DNA of 64,000 bases from Caballeronia concitans (lineage in GTDB: Bacteria; Pseudomonadota; Gammaproteobacteria; Burkholderiales; Burkholderiaceae), in contig NZ_FCNV02000001.1 in assembly GCF_001544615.1 (NCBI RefSeq), positions 930,001 through 994,000 of the forward strand. The letters are read 5' to 3'. Below are positions 9,988-21,145 of the stretch, piece after piece. Position 1 is the stretch's first letter. Every line of letters begins with the position of its first letter. The position numbers were made by a program, and so were the translations under genes. The notes below the pieces were generated by a model, which did not search any database, had not been told where the DNA came from, and was given only the letters and a program-made list of their open reading frames with translations.

Positions 9988-10641
9988 TCAGAACCTGAAC
10001 GGCGAAGGATGCAGCGCGTTCTTCAGCGGCGCGACGAGCGTTTCGAAGATATCCGACACGCGGAACTGCTTTTCGTCGACGCGCGTGATGATCTGCGCCT
10101 TCATGACGGGCGCCGCGCCGACGAACGCCGCAATGCGCCCGCCGATGCTGAGCTGCTCCAGAAACTCCTGCGGCATGATCGGCAGGCCGCCGGACACGCA
10201 GATGACGTCGTACGGTGCGCCCTGGTCCCAGCCGCGCGCGCCGTCGCCCTGCGCGACTTGCGCGTTCGTCACGCCGTTCGCGGCGAGATTCTGCTTCGCG
10301 AAATCGGCGAGTTCCGGCGAGATTTCGACGGTCGTCACGCTGCGGCCGCGATGCGCGAGCAGCGCCGCCATGTAGCCCGAGCCCGCGCCGATTTCCAGCA
10401 CCGTTTCGGTCTTCTTCACCGCGAGTTCCTGCAGGATGCGCGCTTCGATCTTCGGCGCGAGCATGCGTTCGCCGCCGGGCAGCGGAATTTCGAGGTCCGC
10501 GAAAGCGATGTTGCGATAGGCGGCGGGAACGAAGTTCTCACGCTTGACGATCGACAGCAGGTTCAGTACGTCCTGGTCCAGCACATCCCACGGACGAATC
10601 TGTTGCTCGATCATGTTGAAACGCGCTTGCTCGATGTTCAT
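9988..10641 (-). CDS. Protein-L-isoaspartate O-methyltransferase family protein
   Basis: A 217-residue SAM-dependent methyltransferase of the PCMT fold. SAM motif I reads VLEIGAGSGYMAALLA, followed by the acidic loop VTTVEIS and the post-motif VSGGLPIMPQEFLEQL. The N-terminus (MNIEQARFNMIEQQIRPWDV) is that of the shorter beta-proteobacterial group, which differs from canonical Pcm. Isoaspartate repair is therefore the family assignment and not proven for this member. The start has only a weak ribosome site. Confidence 0.85.
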   Translation of the reverse strand: MNIEQARFNMIEQQIRPWDVLDQDVLNLLSIVKRENFVPAAYRNIAFADLEIPLPGGERMLAPKIEARILQELAVKKTETVLEIGAGSGYMAALLAHRGRSVTTVEISPELADFAKQNLAANGVTNAQVAQGDGARGWDQGAPYDVICVSGGLPIMPQEFLEQLSIGGRIAAFVGAAPVMKAQIITRVDEKQFRVSDIFETLVAPLKNALHPSPFRF

Positions 10642-10764
10642 TTTCTGTGTGCGTGTTGACGACCGGAGACTGACGCCCCGATGCCCCGGCGCGTGCGCCG
10701 GAGGAGGGCGGATTGACTTCGCGATTGTAGCAAACGGGGGCGTTTTTCCGTCTGTATCGCGGGT

Positions 10765-11385
10765 TCAGCGCGGCAGGCGGATATCGAATTTGAAGGTGAT
10801 GAGCCGCGCGACGAGGATGAACGCCGTCGACATCAGCACATTGTAGATCGGCTCGACGGCGAACTGCTCCAGCCCGATGTACATCCAGCAGCCCGCGAAC
10901 GCGCACACCGCGTAAGGCCGCGAATCGCGCAGGATCAGCGGGACTTCGTTGCACAGCACGTCGCGGATGATGCCGCCGAACACGCCGGTGGTGACGCCCA
11001 TCATCGTCGCGGTGAAGATGGGCATTTGCGCGTCGAGCGCGATGGAGGTGCCCGACACGCTGAAGAGGCCCAGCCCGATGGCGTCGGTGACGAGCAGCGC
11101 GCGCTGGTCGAAGAGGCGCGTCGTGAGGCGAAGAAAGAGCGGCGCGAAGATCGACATCGCGAAGATCGCGAGCACGTATTCCTGATGCTCCACCCAGTAA
11201 AACGGGCGGCGCGAGAGCAGCACGTCGCGCACGGTGCCGCCGCCGAACGCGGTCGCGAGCGCGACGAGAAACGCGCCGACCGCGTCGAGCCGGCGCTTCC
11301 TCGCTTCGATGAGGCCGGAGAGCGCATACGCGAAGATCGCGAACGCCTCCATGATGGAAATGGCGAGGGTGAGTCTGGGATGCAC
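10765..11385 (-). CDS. TRIC/UPF0126-family trimeric cation channel
   Basis: A 206-residue integral membrane protein with about seven hydrophobic helices and an internal duplication. Each half carries a GG-x-x-RDVL signature (FGGGTVRDVLLSRRP and GGIIRDVLCNEVPLIL), which marks bacterial TRIC channels. These form trimers that conduct monovalent cations; the physiological role here is unknown. The GTG at 11385 gives the usual family length. An ATG 36 bases downstream (MEAFAIFAY) is the main alternative, and no strong ribosome site decides between them. Confidence 0.85.
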   Translation of the reverse strand: MHPRLTLAISIMEAFAIFAYALSGLIEARKRRLDAVGAFLVALATAFGGGTVRDVLLSRRPFYWVEHQEYVLAIFAMSIFAPLFLRLTTRLFDQRALLVTDAIGLGLFSVSGTSIALDAQMPIFTATMMGVTTGVFGGIIRDVLCNEVPLILRDSRPYAVCAFAGCWMYIGLEQFAVEPIYNVLMSTAFILVARLITFKFDIRLPR

Positions 11386-11399
11386 GTGCGTTCCGTCGT

Positions 11400-12188
11400 T
11401 CAGCGGGTCTTGTCTTGAGGATGATTGTGGTGACGCGGCGTCCCGCCCGGCTGCAGCAGCACGAGCACGGCGCCCGCGCCGCCGTCGTGCGGACGCGCCT
11501 GACAGAACGCGATCACTTCCGCCTTCTGCACGAGCCACGCGCGCACCTTGCCCTTGAGCACCGGATGCTTGCCGATGGAGCCGAGCCCCTTGCCGTGAAT
11601 CACGCGCAGGCAGCGCAGCCCGCGCTTCACCGATTCGCGGATGAATTCGGCGAGCGCCTCGCGCGCTTCCTCGCGCCGCATGCCGTGCAGATCGAGCTGC
11701 GCCTGCACGATCCACGCGCCGCGCCGCAGCTTCTTCACCACTTCCTGGCTGACGCCGGGCCGGAGATACGAAAGCGTCTCGTCGATGTCGAGCAGGCTTT
11801 CGGGATCGTATTCGTCGGAAAGCGCTTCCTGGAGCACCGCTTCTTCGTCGCGCAGGCTTTGCAGCGGCAGCGGGGAAGGCGGCACGCGCACGACGGTCGT
11901 GCGCGGCGGCGTCTTGAGCGGCTCGATCTCGCCGATCGCGCGGCGAAACTCGTCGGCATCCGCGACGGCTTCACGCTCGGCCCGCGCCGCCGCGACGCGT
12001 TCGGCTTGCCGCTTGTCGGCGTCGGCCTTGAGCGCGGTCTTGAGCGACGCGAGACCCGAGAGCCCGTCGCGCTTGACCGCCGCCGATACGTCGCGCGGAT
12101 CCGCAGGCTTTTCGGCGGGCGCAGCCGGGCGCGGCGCTTGTGGCCGGCGGGCTTTCGGTTCGTTCGGGTGAGGATGATTTTTCGGCAT
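11400..12188 (-). CDS. Smr (MutS2 C-terminal type) domain protein
   Basis: A 262-residue protein. The first 130 residues are charged and Pro/Ala-rich, with no predicted fold. The last 100 or so form an Smr domain with the diagnostic LDLHGMRREEA, VIHGKGLGS and DGGAGAVLVLL motifs. Stand-alone Smr proteins are nicking nucleases acting on nucleic acid, and some act in ribosome rescue; which applies here is open. It ends 14 bases before the channel gene start, so the two are likely co-transcribed. Confidence 0.9.
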   Translation of the reverse strand: MPKNHPHPNEPKARRPQAPRPAAPAEKPADPRDVSAAVKRDGLSGLASLKTALKADADKRQAERVAAARAEREAVADADEFRRAIGEIEPLKTPPRTTVVRVPPSPLPLQSLRDEEAVLQEALSDEYDPESLLDIDETLSYLRPGVSQEVVKKLRRGAWIVQAQLDLHGMRREEAREALAEFIRESVKRGLRCLRVIHGKGLGSIGKHPVLKGKVRAWLVQKAEVIAFCQARPHDGGAGAVLVLLQPGGTPRHHNHPQDKTR

Positions 12189-12303
12189 CGTTCGGCCAGA
12201 AGAGTCGGCTGCAAGTCAGCGACGCGCGGCGCGCCGATTTTGCCATGCGCGCGGCGGCTGTCGAATGGGCGAAGGTGAAATGCGCGTACCGACGGAAAGA
12301 AAC

Positions 12304-12325
12304 AAAAAAACGGGCCGTGGCCCGT
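12304..12325 (-). terminator. Rho-independent terminator downstream of trxB
   Basis: Read on the minus strand, the palindrome ACGGGCC-AC-GGCCCGT is followed by seven T. It lies about 100 bases after the trxB stop and just before the Smr gene start region. Confidence 0.75.
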
Positions 12326-12425
12326 TTCGTTCCGCCTACGCGCCACGACGCGCCCGAGCGCCCACACGCCGAAACCGCGCGCCGGCCTTCATTCTAATGG
12401 CCGGGCGCGCGGCATCGCTTGCCGC

Positions 12426-13792
<1,367 letters not shown>

Positions 13793-16117
13793 ATGGCAAA
13801 AGCATCCTATTCCGCGAGCCCGCAGGCGTTGCCGCACCGCATGTCGCGGCTCTTCACCGAGATTCGCTGGATTCTCCAGGTCGCGCTCGGACTTTTCCTC
13901 GTGATGGCGCTGATTTCCTACAGCCGCAAGGATCCGAGCTGGACGCACGCGGTGAGCGTCGATCACATTTCGAACTGGGCGGGACGCGTCGGCGCGTACG
14001 CGTCGGACATCCTGCTGCTCGTGTTCGGGCTGTCGTCGTACTGGCTCGTCGTGCTGCTCGGGCGGCGCATCGTCGCGAATTACCGGCGCATCAGCGAACC
14101 GGCCGCGCAGTCGTCCGCCAGCGATGAAAACGCCCCGCGCGACCGCACCTGGCTCGCCGAAGCATTCGCGTTCGTGCTCGTGCTGCTCGCGAGCGACGGC
14201 ATCGAGGCGCTGCGCATGTGGTCGCTCAAGGTGCCGCTGCCGCGCGCGCCGGGCGGCGTCGTCGGCGATATCGTGGCGCGGCATGTGTCGCATGCGCTCG
14301 GCTTCACGGGCGCGACGCTCTTTCTGCTGATCGCGCTCGCGATCGGGCTGTCGCTCTATTTCCGCTTCTCCTGGCTTTCCGTCTGCGAGAAAGCCGGCGA
14401 AGGCATTCTCAACGCGATCACCGGCGCGCAACTGCGGCGCGAAGCGGGGCGCGATCGCAAGCTGGGCGAGGAAGCCGCGTCGAAGCGCGAAGGCAAGGTC
14501 GTGCGCTCGCGCGTGAAGCATGAAGATCACGAGCCCGTGGTGATCGTGCCGCCGGTCGCGACGCCGCCGCGCTCCGAACGCGTCGAGAAGGAAAAACAGG
14601 TGCCGCTCTTCACGGACCTGCCGGGCGATTCCACTTTGCCGCCCATCTCGCTGCTCGATCCGCCGCCGAAGACGCAGGAGACCATCGCCGCCGATACGCT
14701 CGAGTACACGTCGCGTCTCATCGAGAAGAAGCTGAAGGATTTCGGCGTCGAGGTGAGCGTGGTCGCGGCGTATCCGGGGCCGGTCGTCACGCGCTATGAA
14801 ATCGAGCCGGCGACGGGCGTGAAGGGCAGCCAGATCGTCGGGCTGGCGAAGGATCTGGCGCGGTCGCTGTCGCTCGTGTCGATTCGCGTCGTCGAGACGA
14901 TTCCGGGCAAGAACTACATGGCGCTCGAATTGCCGAACCAGCGCCGGCAGACCGTCAAGCTCTCCGAGATTCTCGGCTCCGAGGTCTATGCGAACGGCGC
15001 GTCGCCGCTCACGATGGGTCTCGGCAAGGACATCGGCGGCAATCCGGTCTGCGCCGATCTCGCCAAGATGCCGCACTTGCTGGTCGCGGGCACGACGGGT
15101 TCGGGCAAGTCCGTCGGCATCAACGCGATGATCCTTTCGCTGCTCTACAAGGCGAGCGCGGATCAGGTGCGGCTCATTCTGATCGACCCGAAGATGCTCG
15201 AAATGAGCGTCTACGAAGGCATCCCGCATCTCTTGTGTCCGGTCGTGACCGACATGCGGCAGGCGGGGCACGCGCTCAACTGGGCGGTCGCGGAGATGGA
15301 GCGCCGCTACAAGCTGATGAGCAAGATGGGCGTGCGCAATCTCGCGAGCTTCAATACGAAGATCGACGAAGCGAAGAAGCGCGACGAGAAGATTCCGAAT
15401 CCGTTCAGCCTCACGCCCGACGATCCCGAGCCGCTCACGCGCCTGCCGAACATCGTCGTGGTGATCGACGAACTCGCCGACCTGATGATGGTCGTCGGCA
15501 AGAAGGTCGAAGAGCTGATCGCGCGGATCGCGCAGAAGGCGCGCGCGGCGGGCATTCACCTGATTCTCGCGACGCAGCGGCCTTCGGTCGACGTCATCAC
15601 CGGTCTCATCAAGGCGAACGTGCCGACGCGCATGGCGTTCCAGGTGTCGTCGAAGATCGATTCGCGCACGATTCTCGACCAGCAAGGCGCCGAGTCGCTG
15701 CTCGGCATGGGCGACATGCTTTATCTGCCGCCGGGCAGCGGATTGCCGGTGCGGGTGCACGGCGCGTTCGTGTCGGACGAAGAAGTGCATCGCGTCGTCG
15801 ACAAGCTGAAGGAGCACGGCGAGCCGAATTACATCGAAGGCATTCTGGAAGGCGGCCTCGCGGGCGATGGCGACGAGGGCGCGGCCGGTGCGGGCGCGGG
15901 ATCGACCGACGGCGAAGCCGATCCTCTGTACGACCAGGCGGTCGAAGTCGTCATCAAGAACCGGCGGGCGTCGATTTCGCTGGTGCAGCGGCACTTGCGC
16001 ATCGGCTATAACCGGGCGGCGCGGCTTCTGGAACAAATGGAGAACTCGGGCCTCGTTTCGGCGATGTCGTCGAACGGCAACCGCGAGATTCTCGCGCCGG
16101 CGCGTGAAGCGGAATAA
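13793..16117 (+). CDS. ftsK: DNA translocase FtsK
   Basis: A 774-residue septal DNA pump that clears and resolves chromosome termini at division. Four N-terminal transmembrane helices lie within the first 180 residues, followed by a relatively short charged linker (about 190-300). The motor has Walker [13 protein letters not shown] near residue 432 and Walker [13 protein letters not shown]. The winged-helix gamma domain that reads KOPS sites covers about residues 705-765 ([20 protein letters not shown]). The short linker matches the smaller FtsK type rather than the 1300-residue E. coli form. lolA follows directly. Confidence 0.96.
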   Translation: MAKASYSASPQALPHRMSRLFTEIRWILQVALGLFLVMALISYSRKDPSWTHAVSVDHISNWAGRVGAYASDILLLVFGLSSYWLVVLLGRRIVANYRRISEPAAQSSASDENAPRDRTWLAEAFAFVLVLLASDGIEALRMWSLKVPLPRAPGGVVGDIVARHVSHALGFTGATLFLLIALAIGLSLYFRFSWLSVCEKAGEGILNAITGAQLRREAGRDRKLGEEAASKREGKVVRSRVKHEDHEPVVIVPPVATPPRSERVEKEKQVPLFTDLPGDSTLPPISLLDPPPKTQETIAADTLEYTSRLIEKKLKDFGVEVSVVAAYPGPVVTRYEIEPATGVKGSQIVGLAKDLARSLSLVSIRVVETIPGKNYMALELPNQRRQTVKLSEILGSEVYANGASPLTMGLGKDIGGNPVCADLAKMPHLLVAGTTGSGKSVGINAMILSLLYKASADQVRLILIDPKMLEMSVYEGIPHLLCPVVTDMRQAGHALNWAVAEMERRYKLMSKMGVRNLASFNTKIDEAKKRDEKIPNPFSLTPDDPEPLTRLPNIVVVIDELADLMMVVGKKVEELIARIAQKARAAGIHLILATQRPSVDVITGLIKANVPTRMAFQVSSKIDSRTILDQQGAESLLGMGDMLYLPPGSGLPVRVHGAFVSDEEVHRVVDKLKEHGEPNYIEGILEGGLAGDGDEGAAGAGAGSTDGEADPLYDQAVEVVIKNRRASISLVQRHLRIGYNRAARLLEQMENSGLVSAMSSNGNREILAPAREAE

Positions 16118-16159
16118 CGTCGCGCGCTGGACGGCACTATCTGGATGGAGAACGAGACT

Positions 16160-16828
16160 ATGAAGCAACGAACGGGGAAGATTTTCGGCGCGGCGATTCT
16201 GTCGGCTTCGATGCTCTTCGCAACGCAGGCATTCGCGAGCGGCACCGAGCAACTGAAGCTCTTCGTGTCGCAGGTGCACGCGGCGCGCGGCGACTTCACG
16301 CAGCAGGAAGTCAAGGCGCCGGGCAAGGCGAACAACGGCGCGACGGCCACGCCGACGGCATCGAAGGGCGCGAACTCCAGCGGCACGTTCATGTTCGCGC
16401 GACCGGGCAAGTTCATCTGGTCCTACGAGAAGCCGTATTCGCAGGTCCTGCAGGCGGACGGCGACAAGCTGTACGTCTATGACAAAGACCTGAATCAAGT
16501 GACGGTGCGCAGCCTTGGTGGCGCGCTCGGCGCAAGTCCGGCAGCGATTCTTTTCGGCAGCAACGATCTCGACAAGAACTTCACGTTGCGCGATGCGGGC
16601 GTGAAGGGCGGCATCGACTGGCTGGAACTCACGCCGAAGGCGAAGGACACGCAGTTCGAGACGGTGGGCATCGGCTTCAAGGACGGCAATCTTCAGGCGA
16701 TGGAGTTGCACGACGTCTTCGGCAACGTCACGCTGCTGACGTTCTCGAACATCCAGAAGAACCCGCCGATCAAGGGCGATACCTTCAAGTTCAACGTGCC
16801 GAAGGGCGCGGACGTGATCAACGGGTAA
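16160..16828 (+). CDS. lolA: Outer-membrane lipoprotein carrier protein LolA
   Basis: A periplasmic chaperone that ferries lipoproteins from LolCDE to the outer membrane. The 222-residue protein starts at ATG 16160, with GGAG nine bases before it; an in-frame ATG 15 bases upstream would bury that site. The signal peptide ends TQAFA. The mature part shows the LolA pattern: [10 protein letters not shown], then a family-atypical Ala/Thr/Asn insertion near residues 53-70, then [17 protein letters not shown] and [11 protein letters not shown]. It lies 42 bases after ftsK, probably in the same transcript. Confidence 0.93.
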   Translation: MKQRTGKIFGAAILSASMLFATQAFASGTEQLKLFVSQVHAARGDFTQQEVKAPGKANNGATATPTASKGANSSGTFMFARPGKFIWSYEKPYSQVLQADGDKLYVYDKDLNQVTVRSLGGALGASPAAILFGSNDLDKNFTLRDAGVKGGIDWLELTPKAKDTQFETVGIGFKDGNLQAMELHDVFGNVTLLTFSNIQKNPPIKGDTFKFNVPKGADVING

Positions 16829-16832
16829 TAAA

Positions 16833-16862
16833 AAACGCGGCTCCCCGGAGCCGCGTTTCGTT
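16833..16862. terminator. Bidirectional terminator after lolA
   Basis: A 12-bp perfect stem (AAACGCGGCTCC with GGAGCCGCGTTT) closes a two-base gap. It is flanked by A on the left and T on the right, so it can serve lolA (+) and the exported protein gene (-). Confidence 0.85.
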
Positions 16863-16876
16863 TGTGACGTCTACTT

Positions 16877-17335
16877 TTAGTGATAGTTCGTGACGAGCGT
16901 CACGCGTTTCGCGGACGCGTCCTTGCCCTGCATCGACAGCACGCCGCCCGATGCGCCCACATGAAATGCACCGCCGCTGTTCGGCGCGATACGCCGGCCT
17001 TTGCCGTCCGCGAAGCTCGCGTTCAGCGCGCCGGGCGTCGCGCGATGATTGTCGATAGACAACGAAACATCCGCGCTCGGCGCACTGTTCGGCTCGGGCG
17101 TGAACGTCACCGATGCCGCGTTCCCGCTTTGGTCTCCTCGCGCGGAAAATCCGGGGCCGTCCGCTGACGTTCGCGCATTGGTCGAGAGTCCGAACGGCGG
17201 CGCGACCAGTGCTCCCAGGAAGGTGATCGTGCCTCCCGGAACAGTCACCGCGCCGGCGGAAACGGCGAAGCAGGCGGCCGCGCCTGCAATGGCGATTCGT
17301 CCGAGCCGGATGGCGTGCATCGTCGTGTTGCGCAT
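16877..17335 (-). CDS. Exported hypothetical protein, fimbrial-like N-terminus
   Basis: A 152-residue protein with a clear signal peptide (hydrophobic IAIAGAAACFAVSAGA, then cleavage near AVTVPG). The mature start GGTITFLGALVAPPFG resembles the first strand of type-1 fimbrial subunits (GGTIxFxGxIVxPPC), but the usual Cys pair is absent, so a pilin role is doubtful. AAAGGAG before the ATG supports the start. Small, exported and beta-rich is all that can be said. Confidence 0.7.
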   Translation of the reverse strand: MRNTTMHAIRLGRIAIAGAAACFAVSAGAVTVPGGTITFLGALVAPPFGLSTNARTSADGPGFSARGDQSGNAASVTFTPEPNSAPSADVSLSIDNHRATPGALNASFADGKGRRIAPNSGGAFHVGASGGVLSMQGKDASAKRVTLVTNYH

Positions 17336-17526
17336 CTCGTTCTCCTTTCTTAGTCGTTTTGTTTCGCCCGCTTAAGCGGATCGTTCTGATCCGATTCGTC
17401 GAAGCGTAAGACGATAATAAGAGGAGTCCGATTCGATTGCCAAGAGGAATCGCGCGGTCATCTCAAAATAAATGCGATGCGCGTAGAGAAGGCATCGATT
17501 GGTTCGTTTTGACTGCTTACTAGCCG

Positions 17527-18468
17527 CTAAACTCGTTTCGTCATTTCGATGCGATGCGCCCGCGCCATGTCCTCGATAAAGGCATCGACGATATCGTTTT
17601 TCGCGCTGTGCGCGCCGCGTCCGCCGCCTCTGCGATCGGCGCGCGTGACCATGTGGAACGCGACGCGATAACGCATCGTCGATTCGTTGAGCGGCGCGAG
17701 CAGGCCGTCGTTCACGTAGGACGCCGCGAAGTGCTCCGGCAGATAGCCGAGGTGTCGCCCGGAGAGGACGAGCATCGCGACCGCTTCCATGTTGTCCGCG
17801 ACGGCGCTGATGGAGCGCGGCGCGAGCGCGCCCGCCTCGGGCAGCGGATAACTGCGCCACGCCCAGTCGTGCTCGGCCGCTTCGACGAGCGTCACGTGGC
17901 CCGCACGGTCGAAAAGCGGATGCGTCCGCGTGCAATACGCAAGCTGGTCCTCCGCGAAGATCTCCGTGTAGTCGAGCGACGGCACGCGATGCCAGAAATA
18001 GCCGATCGCCACGTGAATGCGGCCGGCAAGCAGCATTTCTTCGAGTTCGCCCGGCGAGCGCACGAGCACCGAAAAGCGCACGGATTCGTCGCGTTCCCGG
18101 AAGCGCGCGATGGCTTCGCTGATCCGCGCGTTCGCGCTGACCGGTGTGTTGCCGATCATCCCGAGCGTCAGCGTGCCGACGAGCTTCCTGCCGACGTTGC
18201 GCGCCGTCGAATCGAACGTTTCGACGGCGGCAAAGAGCGCGCGGCAGGCATCGACGAACTGTTCGCCGCGCGGCGTCAGCGCGAAACCGCCGCGCCCGCG
18301 CTCGCAAAGCCGATAGCCGAGCCGCGTTTCGAGCGTCGCGAGCTGCGTGCTGATGGTCGACTGGCCGACGTTGAGCGTCGCTTGCGCGGACGAAACGCCG
18401 CCCGCATCGACGATGGCGAGGAACACGCGGATGAGCCGCAGATCCAGATCGGAAAGGTGAGTGAACAT
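17527..18468 (-). CDS. LysR-type transcriptional regulator, probably of the adjacent ureohydrolase gene
   Basis: A 313-residue LTTR. The helix-turn-helix lies in about residues 8-65 (LRLIRVFLAIVDAGGVSSAQ then GQSTISTQLATLETRLG) and an effector domain follows, with LVGTLTLGMIG. It is divergent from the ureohydrolase gene across 125 bases holding a perfect palindrome, the usual layout for an LTTR controlling its neighbour. In Pseudomonas a LysR regulator (gbuR) sits beside guanidinobutyrase gbuA; this could be the counterpart, but the effector is inferred only from context. Confidence 0.9.
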   Translation of the reverse strand: MFTHLSDLDLRLIRVFLAIVDAGGVSSAQATLNVGQSTISTQLATLETRLGYRLCERGRGGFALTPRGEQFVDACRALFAAVETFDSTARNVGRKLVGTLTLGMIGNTPVSANARISEAIARFRERDESVRFSVLVRSPGELEEMLLAGRIHVAIGYFWHRVPSLDYTEIFAEDQLAYCTRTHPLFDRAGHVTLVEAAEHDWAWRSYPLPEAGALAPRSISAVADNMEAVAMLVLSGRHLGYLPEHFAASYVNDGLLAPLNESTMRYRVAFHMVTRADRRGGGRGAHSAKNDIVDAFIEDMARAHRIEMTKRV

Positions 18469-18490
18469 TGGCGCCGCCGTTTGTACGGAT

Positions 18491-18510
18491 ACATCGATCG
18501 GAATCGATGT
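18491..18510. promoter_or_regulatory. Perfect palindrome, candidate LysR operator
   Basis: ACATCGAT-CGGA-ATCGATGT has 8-bp arms around four bases. It sits 23 bases from the LysR start and 83 from the ureohydrolase start, where a shared operator would be expected. Its spacing is not an exact T-N11-A box. Confidence 0.5.
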
Positions 18511-18593
18511 GAAGTTGATTTCGGCTGCATTTTAACTCGGCGCGAAAGGCGGTATTTCTAGCGAATGCCAGTCACTCGCTCACATTCGACATC

Positions 18594-19604
18594 ATGAATA
18601 CGTCCTCGCTATTCGCGCCCGCCGAACACTTCGATTCCCATTTCCGCGATCATCGCGCCGAGCGGCCGCAGCCGTTGTCGGGCAACCAGATGCCGCGCTG
18701 CGGCGGCATCACGACGATGATGCGTCTGCCGCATGTTCCGTCCGCCGCCGGGCTGGACGCGTGTTTCGTCGGCGTGCCGTTCGATCTCGGCACGTCGAAC
18801 CGCACCGGCGCGCGTTTCGGCCCGCGTCAGGTGCGCAGCGAATCGGTGCTGCTGCGCCCGTACAACATGGCGACGCGCGCCGCGCCGTTCGATTCGTTGC
18901 GCGTCGCGGATATCGGCGACGTGGCGATCAATCCGTACAACCTGCTCGATTCCATCGACCGGATCGAGCGCGCGTACCGCGAAATCCTCGAGCACGACTG
19001 CAAGCCGATCACGCTCGGCGGCGATCACACCATCGCGCTGCCGATCCTGCGCGCCATTCACGCGAAGCACGGCAAGGTCGGGCTGATTCACGTCGATGCC
19101 CACGCCGACGTCAACGACTCGATGTTCGGCGAGAAGATCGCGCACGGCACGCCGTTTCGCCGCGCGGTGGAGGAGGGCTTGCTGGATTGCGAGCGCGTGG
19201 TGCAGATCGGTCTGCGCGGAACCGGCTACGAAGCGGGCGACTTCGACTGGTGCCGCGAGCAAGGCTTTCGCGTCGTGCAGACGGAAGAGTGCTGGAACAA
19301 GTCGCTCGCGCCGTTGATGGAGGAAGTCCGCGCGCAGATGGGCGACGGGCCGGTGTACATCACGTTCGATATCGACGGCATCGATCCGGCGTTCGCGCCC
19401 GGCACCGGCACGCCGGAGATTGCCGGGCTGACAGTGCCGCAGGCGCTGGAGATCGTGCGGGGCGCGTGGGGGCTGAATATCGTCGGCGCGGATCTCGTGG
19501 AGGTCGCGCCGCCCTACGATCCGTTCGGAACGACGGCGCTGCTCGCCGCGAACATCGCGTTCGAGTTGTTGTGCGTGCTGCCGGGCGTGCAGCGGCGGGT
19601 GTGA
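18594..19604 (+). CDS. gbuA: Guanidinobutyrase/agmatinase-family ureohydrolase
   Basis: A binuclear Mn ureohydrolase of 336 residues that cleaves a guanidino compound to urea and an amine. Metal motifs are intact: GGDHT (142-146), DAHAD (168-172) and DIDGIDPAFAPGTGTPE from 259. The N-terminal QPLSGNQMPRCGGITTMMRLP and the YNMATRAAPFDSL segment resemble Pseudomonas guanidinobutyrase GbuA more than E. coli SpeB, so 4-guanidinobutyrate is the more likely substrate. Agmatine or guanidinopropionate remain possible. It is divergent from the LysR gene and convergent (four-base gap) with an NCS1 permease gene. No ribosome site is obvious. Confidence 0.88.
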   Translation: MNTSSLFAPAEHFDSHFRDHRAERPQPLSGNQMPRCGGITTMMRLPHVPSAAGLDACFVGVPFDLGTSNRTGARFGPRQVRSESVLLRPYNMATRAAPFDSLRVADIGDVAINPYNLLDSIDRIERAYREILEHDCKPITLGGDHTIALPILRAIHAKHGKVGLIHVDAHADVNDSMFGEKIAHGTPFRRAVEEGLLDCERVVQIGLRGTGYEAGDFDWCREQGFRVVQTEECWNKSLAPLMEEVRAQMGDGPVYITFDIDGIDPAFAPGTGTPEIAGLTVPQALEIVRGAWGLNIVGADLVEVAPPYDPFGTTALLAANIAFELLCVLPGVQRRV

Positions 19605-19608
19605 CGAG

Positions 19609-20913
19609 TTACGAAGCCAACGCCGCGCGCCGCGTCGAAACCAGCAGCAGATAACACACGGCGCCGAGCGCGAGCGAGGGCAGCGTCGCGCCCAAATCCG
19701 GCAGCCATTGATTGATGGCGTGATAAGCCGCAATGCCGATCGCCCACGCGATGAACGCGCTCACGTGCCAGCCGCCCGAGTAACCGTAGCGGCCGTCGGT
19801 GCGGCCGAGCGCGGCCGTATCGATCCGGCGTTTCCTCACGATGAAGTGATCCGCCAGCACCACGCCGAAGAGCGGCGCGAAGACCGAGCCGATCAGCAGC
19901 AGGAAGTTCTGATACTTGCCCATCGCGACGACGAGCGCGACCAGCGTACACAACGCGCCGTAGCCGGCCGACAGCATCGGCACGCTCGTGCGCGCCCAGA
20001 ACGTGCCGGTGGAAACGGCCGCCGAGTGGATGTCGGCGAAGGCGTTGTCGATTTCATCGATCAGAATGAGGAGCAGCGCAATGCCGCCGCCCGCTTGCGC
20101 GAACGCGACCGTGAGCAGCGCATCGCCGCCGCCCGCCGCGAGTCCGTACACCGCGCCGAGCGCATAGAACCAGAGATTCGCGATGCCATAGCCGAGCAGC
20201 GTGCCGCGGAACGTGCCGCCCGCGCTGCGCCCGAAGCGCGTGTAATCGGCGATGAGCGGCAGCCACGAAAGCGGCATTGCCACGACGAGATCGATGCCCG
20301 CGCCGAACGCCATCTCGCCGGTGCCGGGACGCGCCATCAGCGAGGCGAGATCGTGCTTCGAGAGCAGATTCCACGTGAGCCAGCCCGCGCCGCCCAGCAG
20401 CAGCCAGATGCCCCACGTGCGCAGAAAGCGCCGCACGAAAGACAGCGGACCGCTGATGGCGAGCAGCGTTGCAAGCGCGCCGAACGCGAGCGTCCAGACG
20501 AGCGGCATCGACAAATGGAAGGATTGCTTCGCGAGCGCGTCGGCGGAATCGCGCATGACGATGATCTCGAACGAGCCCCAGCCGACCAGTTGCACCGCGT
20601 TCAGCACGGCCGGCACCGATGCGCCGCGCACGCCGAGCGTCGGACGCAGCGACGACATGGCCGCGAGCCCCGTGTCCGTGCCGATCACGCCCGCGAGCGC
20701 GAGCAGCACGACGCCGATCACGGTGCCGATGACGATGGCCACCAGCGCGTGCGGCAGCGACAGTCCCGGCACCAGCAGCGCGCCCGCCTGCGCGACCAGA
20801 AGGCCGATGCCGAGCGAAAACCACAGCGCGAAGGCGTCGCTGATGCCGAAGGCGCGCCGCTCGGCGGGTACGGGCACGAGCGGCGCGTAAGTGGACGTGT
20901 TCTCTTGCTGCAT
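19609..20913 (-). CDS. NCS1-family permease (cytosine / hydroxymethylpyrimidine type, CytX-like)
   Basis: A 434-residue inner-membrane transporter with about twelve helices. Family features are the N-terminal RAFGISDAFALWFSLGIGLL, a SWLPLIADYTRFGRS motif in the middle, and the conserved LIGSVFAPLFGVVLADHFIV. The ATG at 20913 follows GGGGA; an ATG ten codons upstream (20943) lacks a ribosome site. Relatives carry cytosine or the thiamin precursor HMP. I see no TPP riboswitch upstream, so an HMP role is not supported. Its place next to the ureohydrolase allows a guanidino-compound substrate, which is inference. Confidence 0.82.
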   Translation of the reverse strand: MQQENTSTYAPLVPVPAERRAFGISDAFALWFSLGIGLLVAQAGALLVPGLSLPHALVAIVIGTVIGVVLLALAGVIGTDTGLAAMSSLRPTLGVRGASVPAVLNAVQLVGWGSFEIIVMRDSADALAKQSFHLSMPLVWTLAFGALATLLAISGPLSFVRRFLRTWGIWLLLGGAGWLTWNLLSKHDLASLMARPGTGEMAFGAGIDLVVAMPLSWLPLIADYTRFGRSAGGTFRGTLLGYGIANLWFYALGAVYGLAAGGGDALLTVAFAQAGGGIALLLILIDEIDNAFADIHSAAVSTGTFWARTSVPMLSAGYGALCTLVALVVAMGKYQNFLLLIGSVFAPLFGVVLADHFIVRKRRIDTAALGRTDGRYGYSGGWHVSAFIAWAIGIAAYHAINQWLPDLGATLPSLALGAVCYLLLVSTRRAALAS

Positions 20914-21145
20914 CGGATTCGATCCCCAAATAGTGTCGGTCATGAATGACGCCGCGCTTCCGTCTGCGCGAATCGTCTTCGGCGCGCGGCTGTCATAATC
21001 ACCCGATTCGCGACCTATTTTGCGCCGCGCCACGCCGCGCGGAAACCTGGCCGAATGGCCGATGCACCGCGCTCCAGGAAAAGCGCAAGATTATCGCCGC
21101 GTGCGACAACCGCGCCAACCCGCATTCACTCGCGTTCACAGCACC

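Noticed and set aside
20944-21145. TPP riboswitch upstream of the CytX-like permease
   Set aside because: The conserved CTGAGA and thi-box sequences are not visible on the minus strand, so no riboswitch is claimed.
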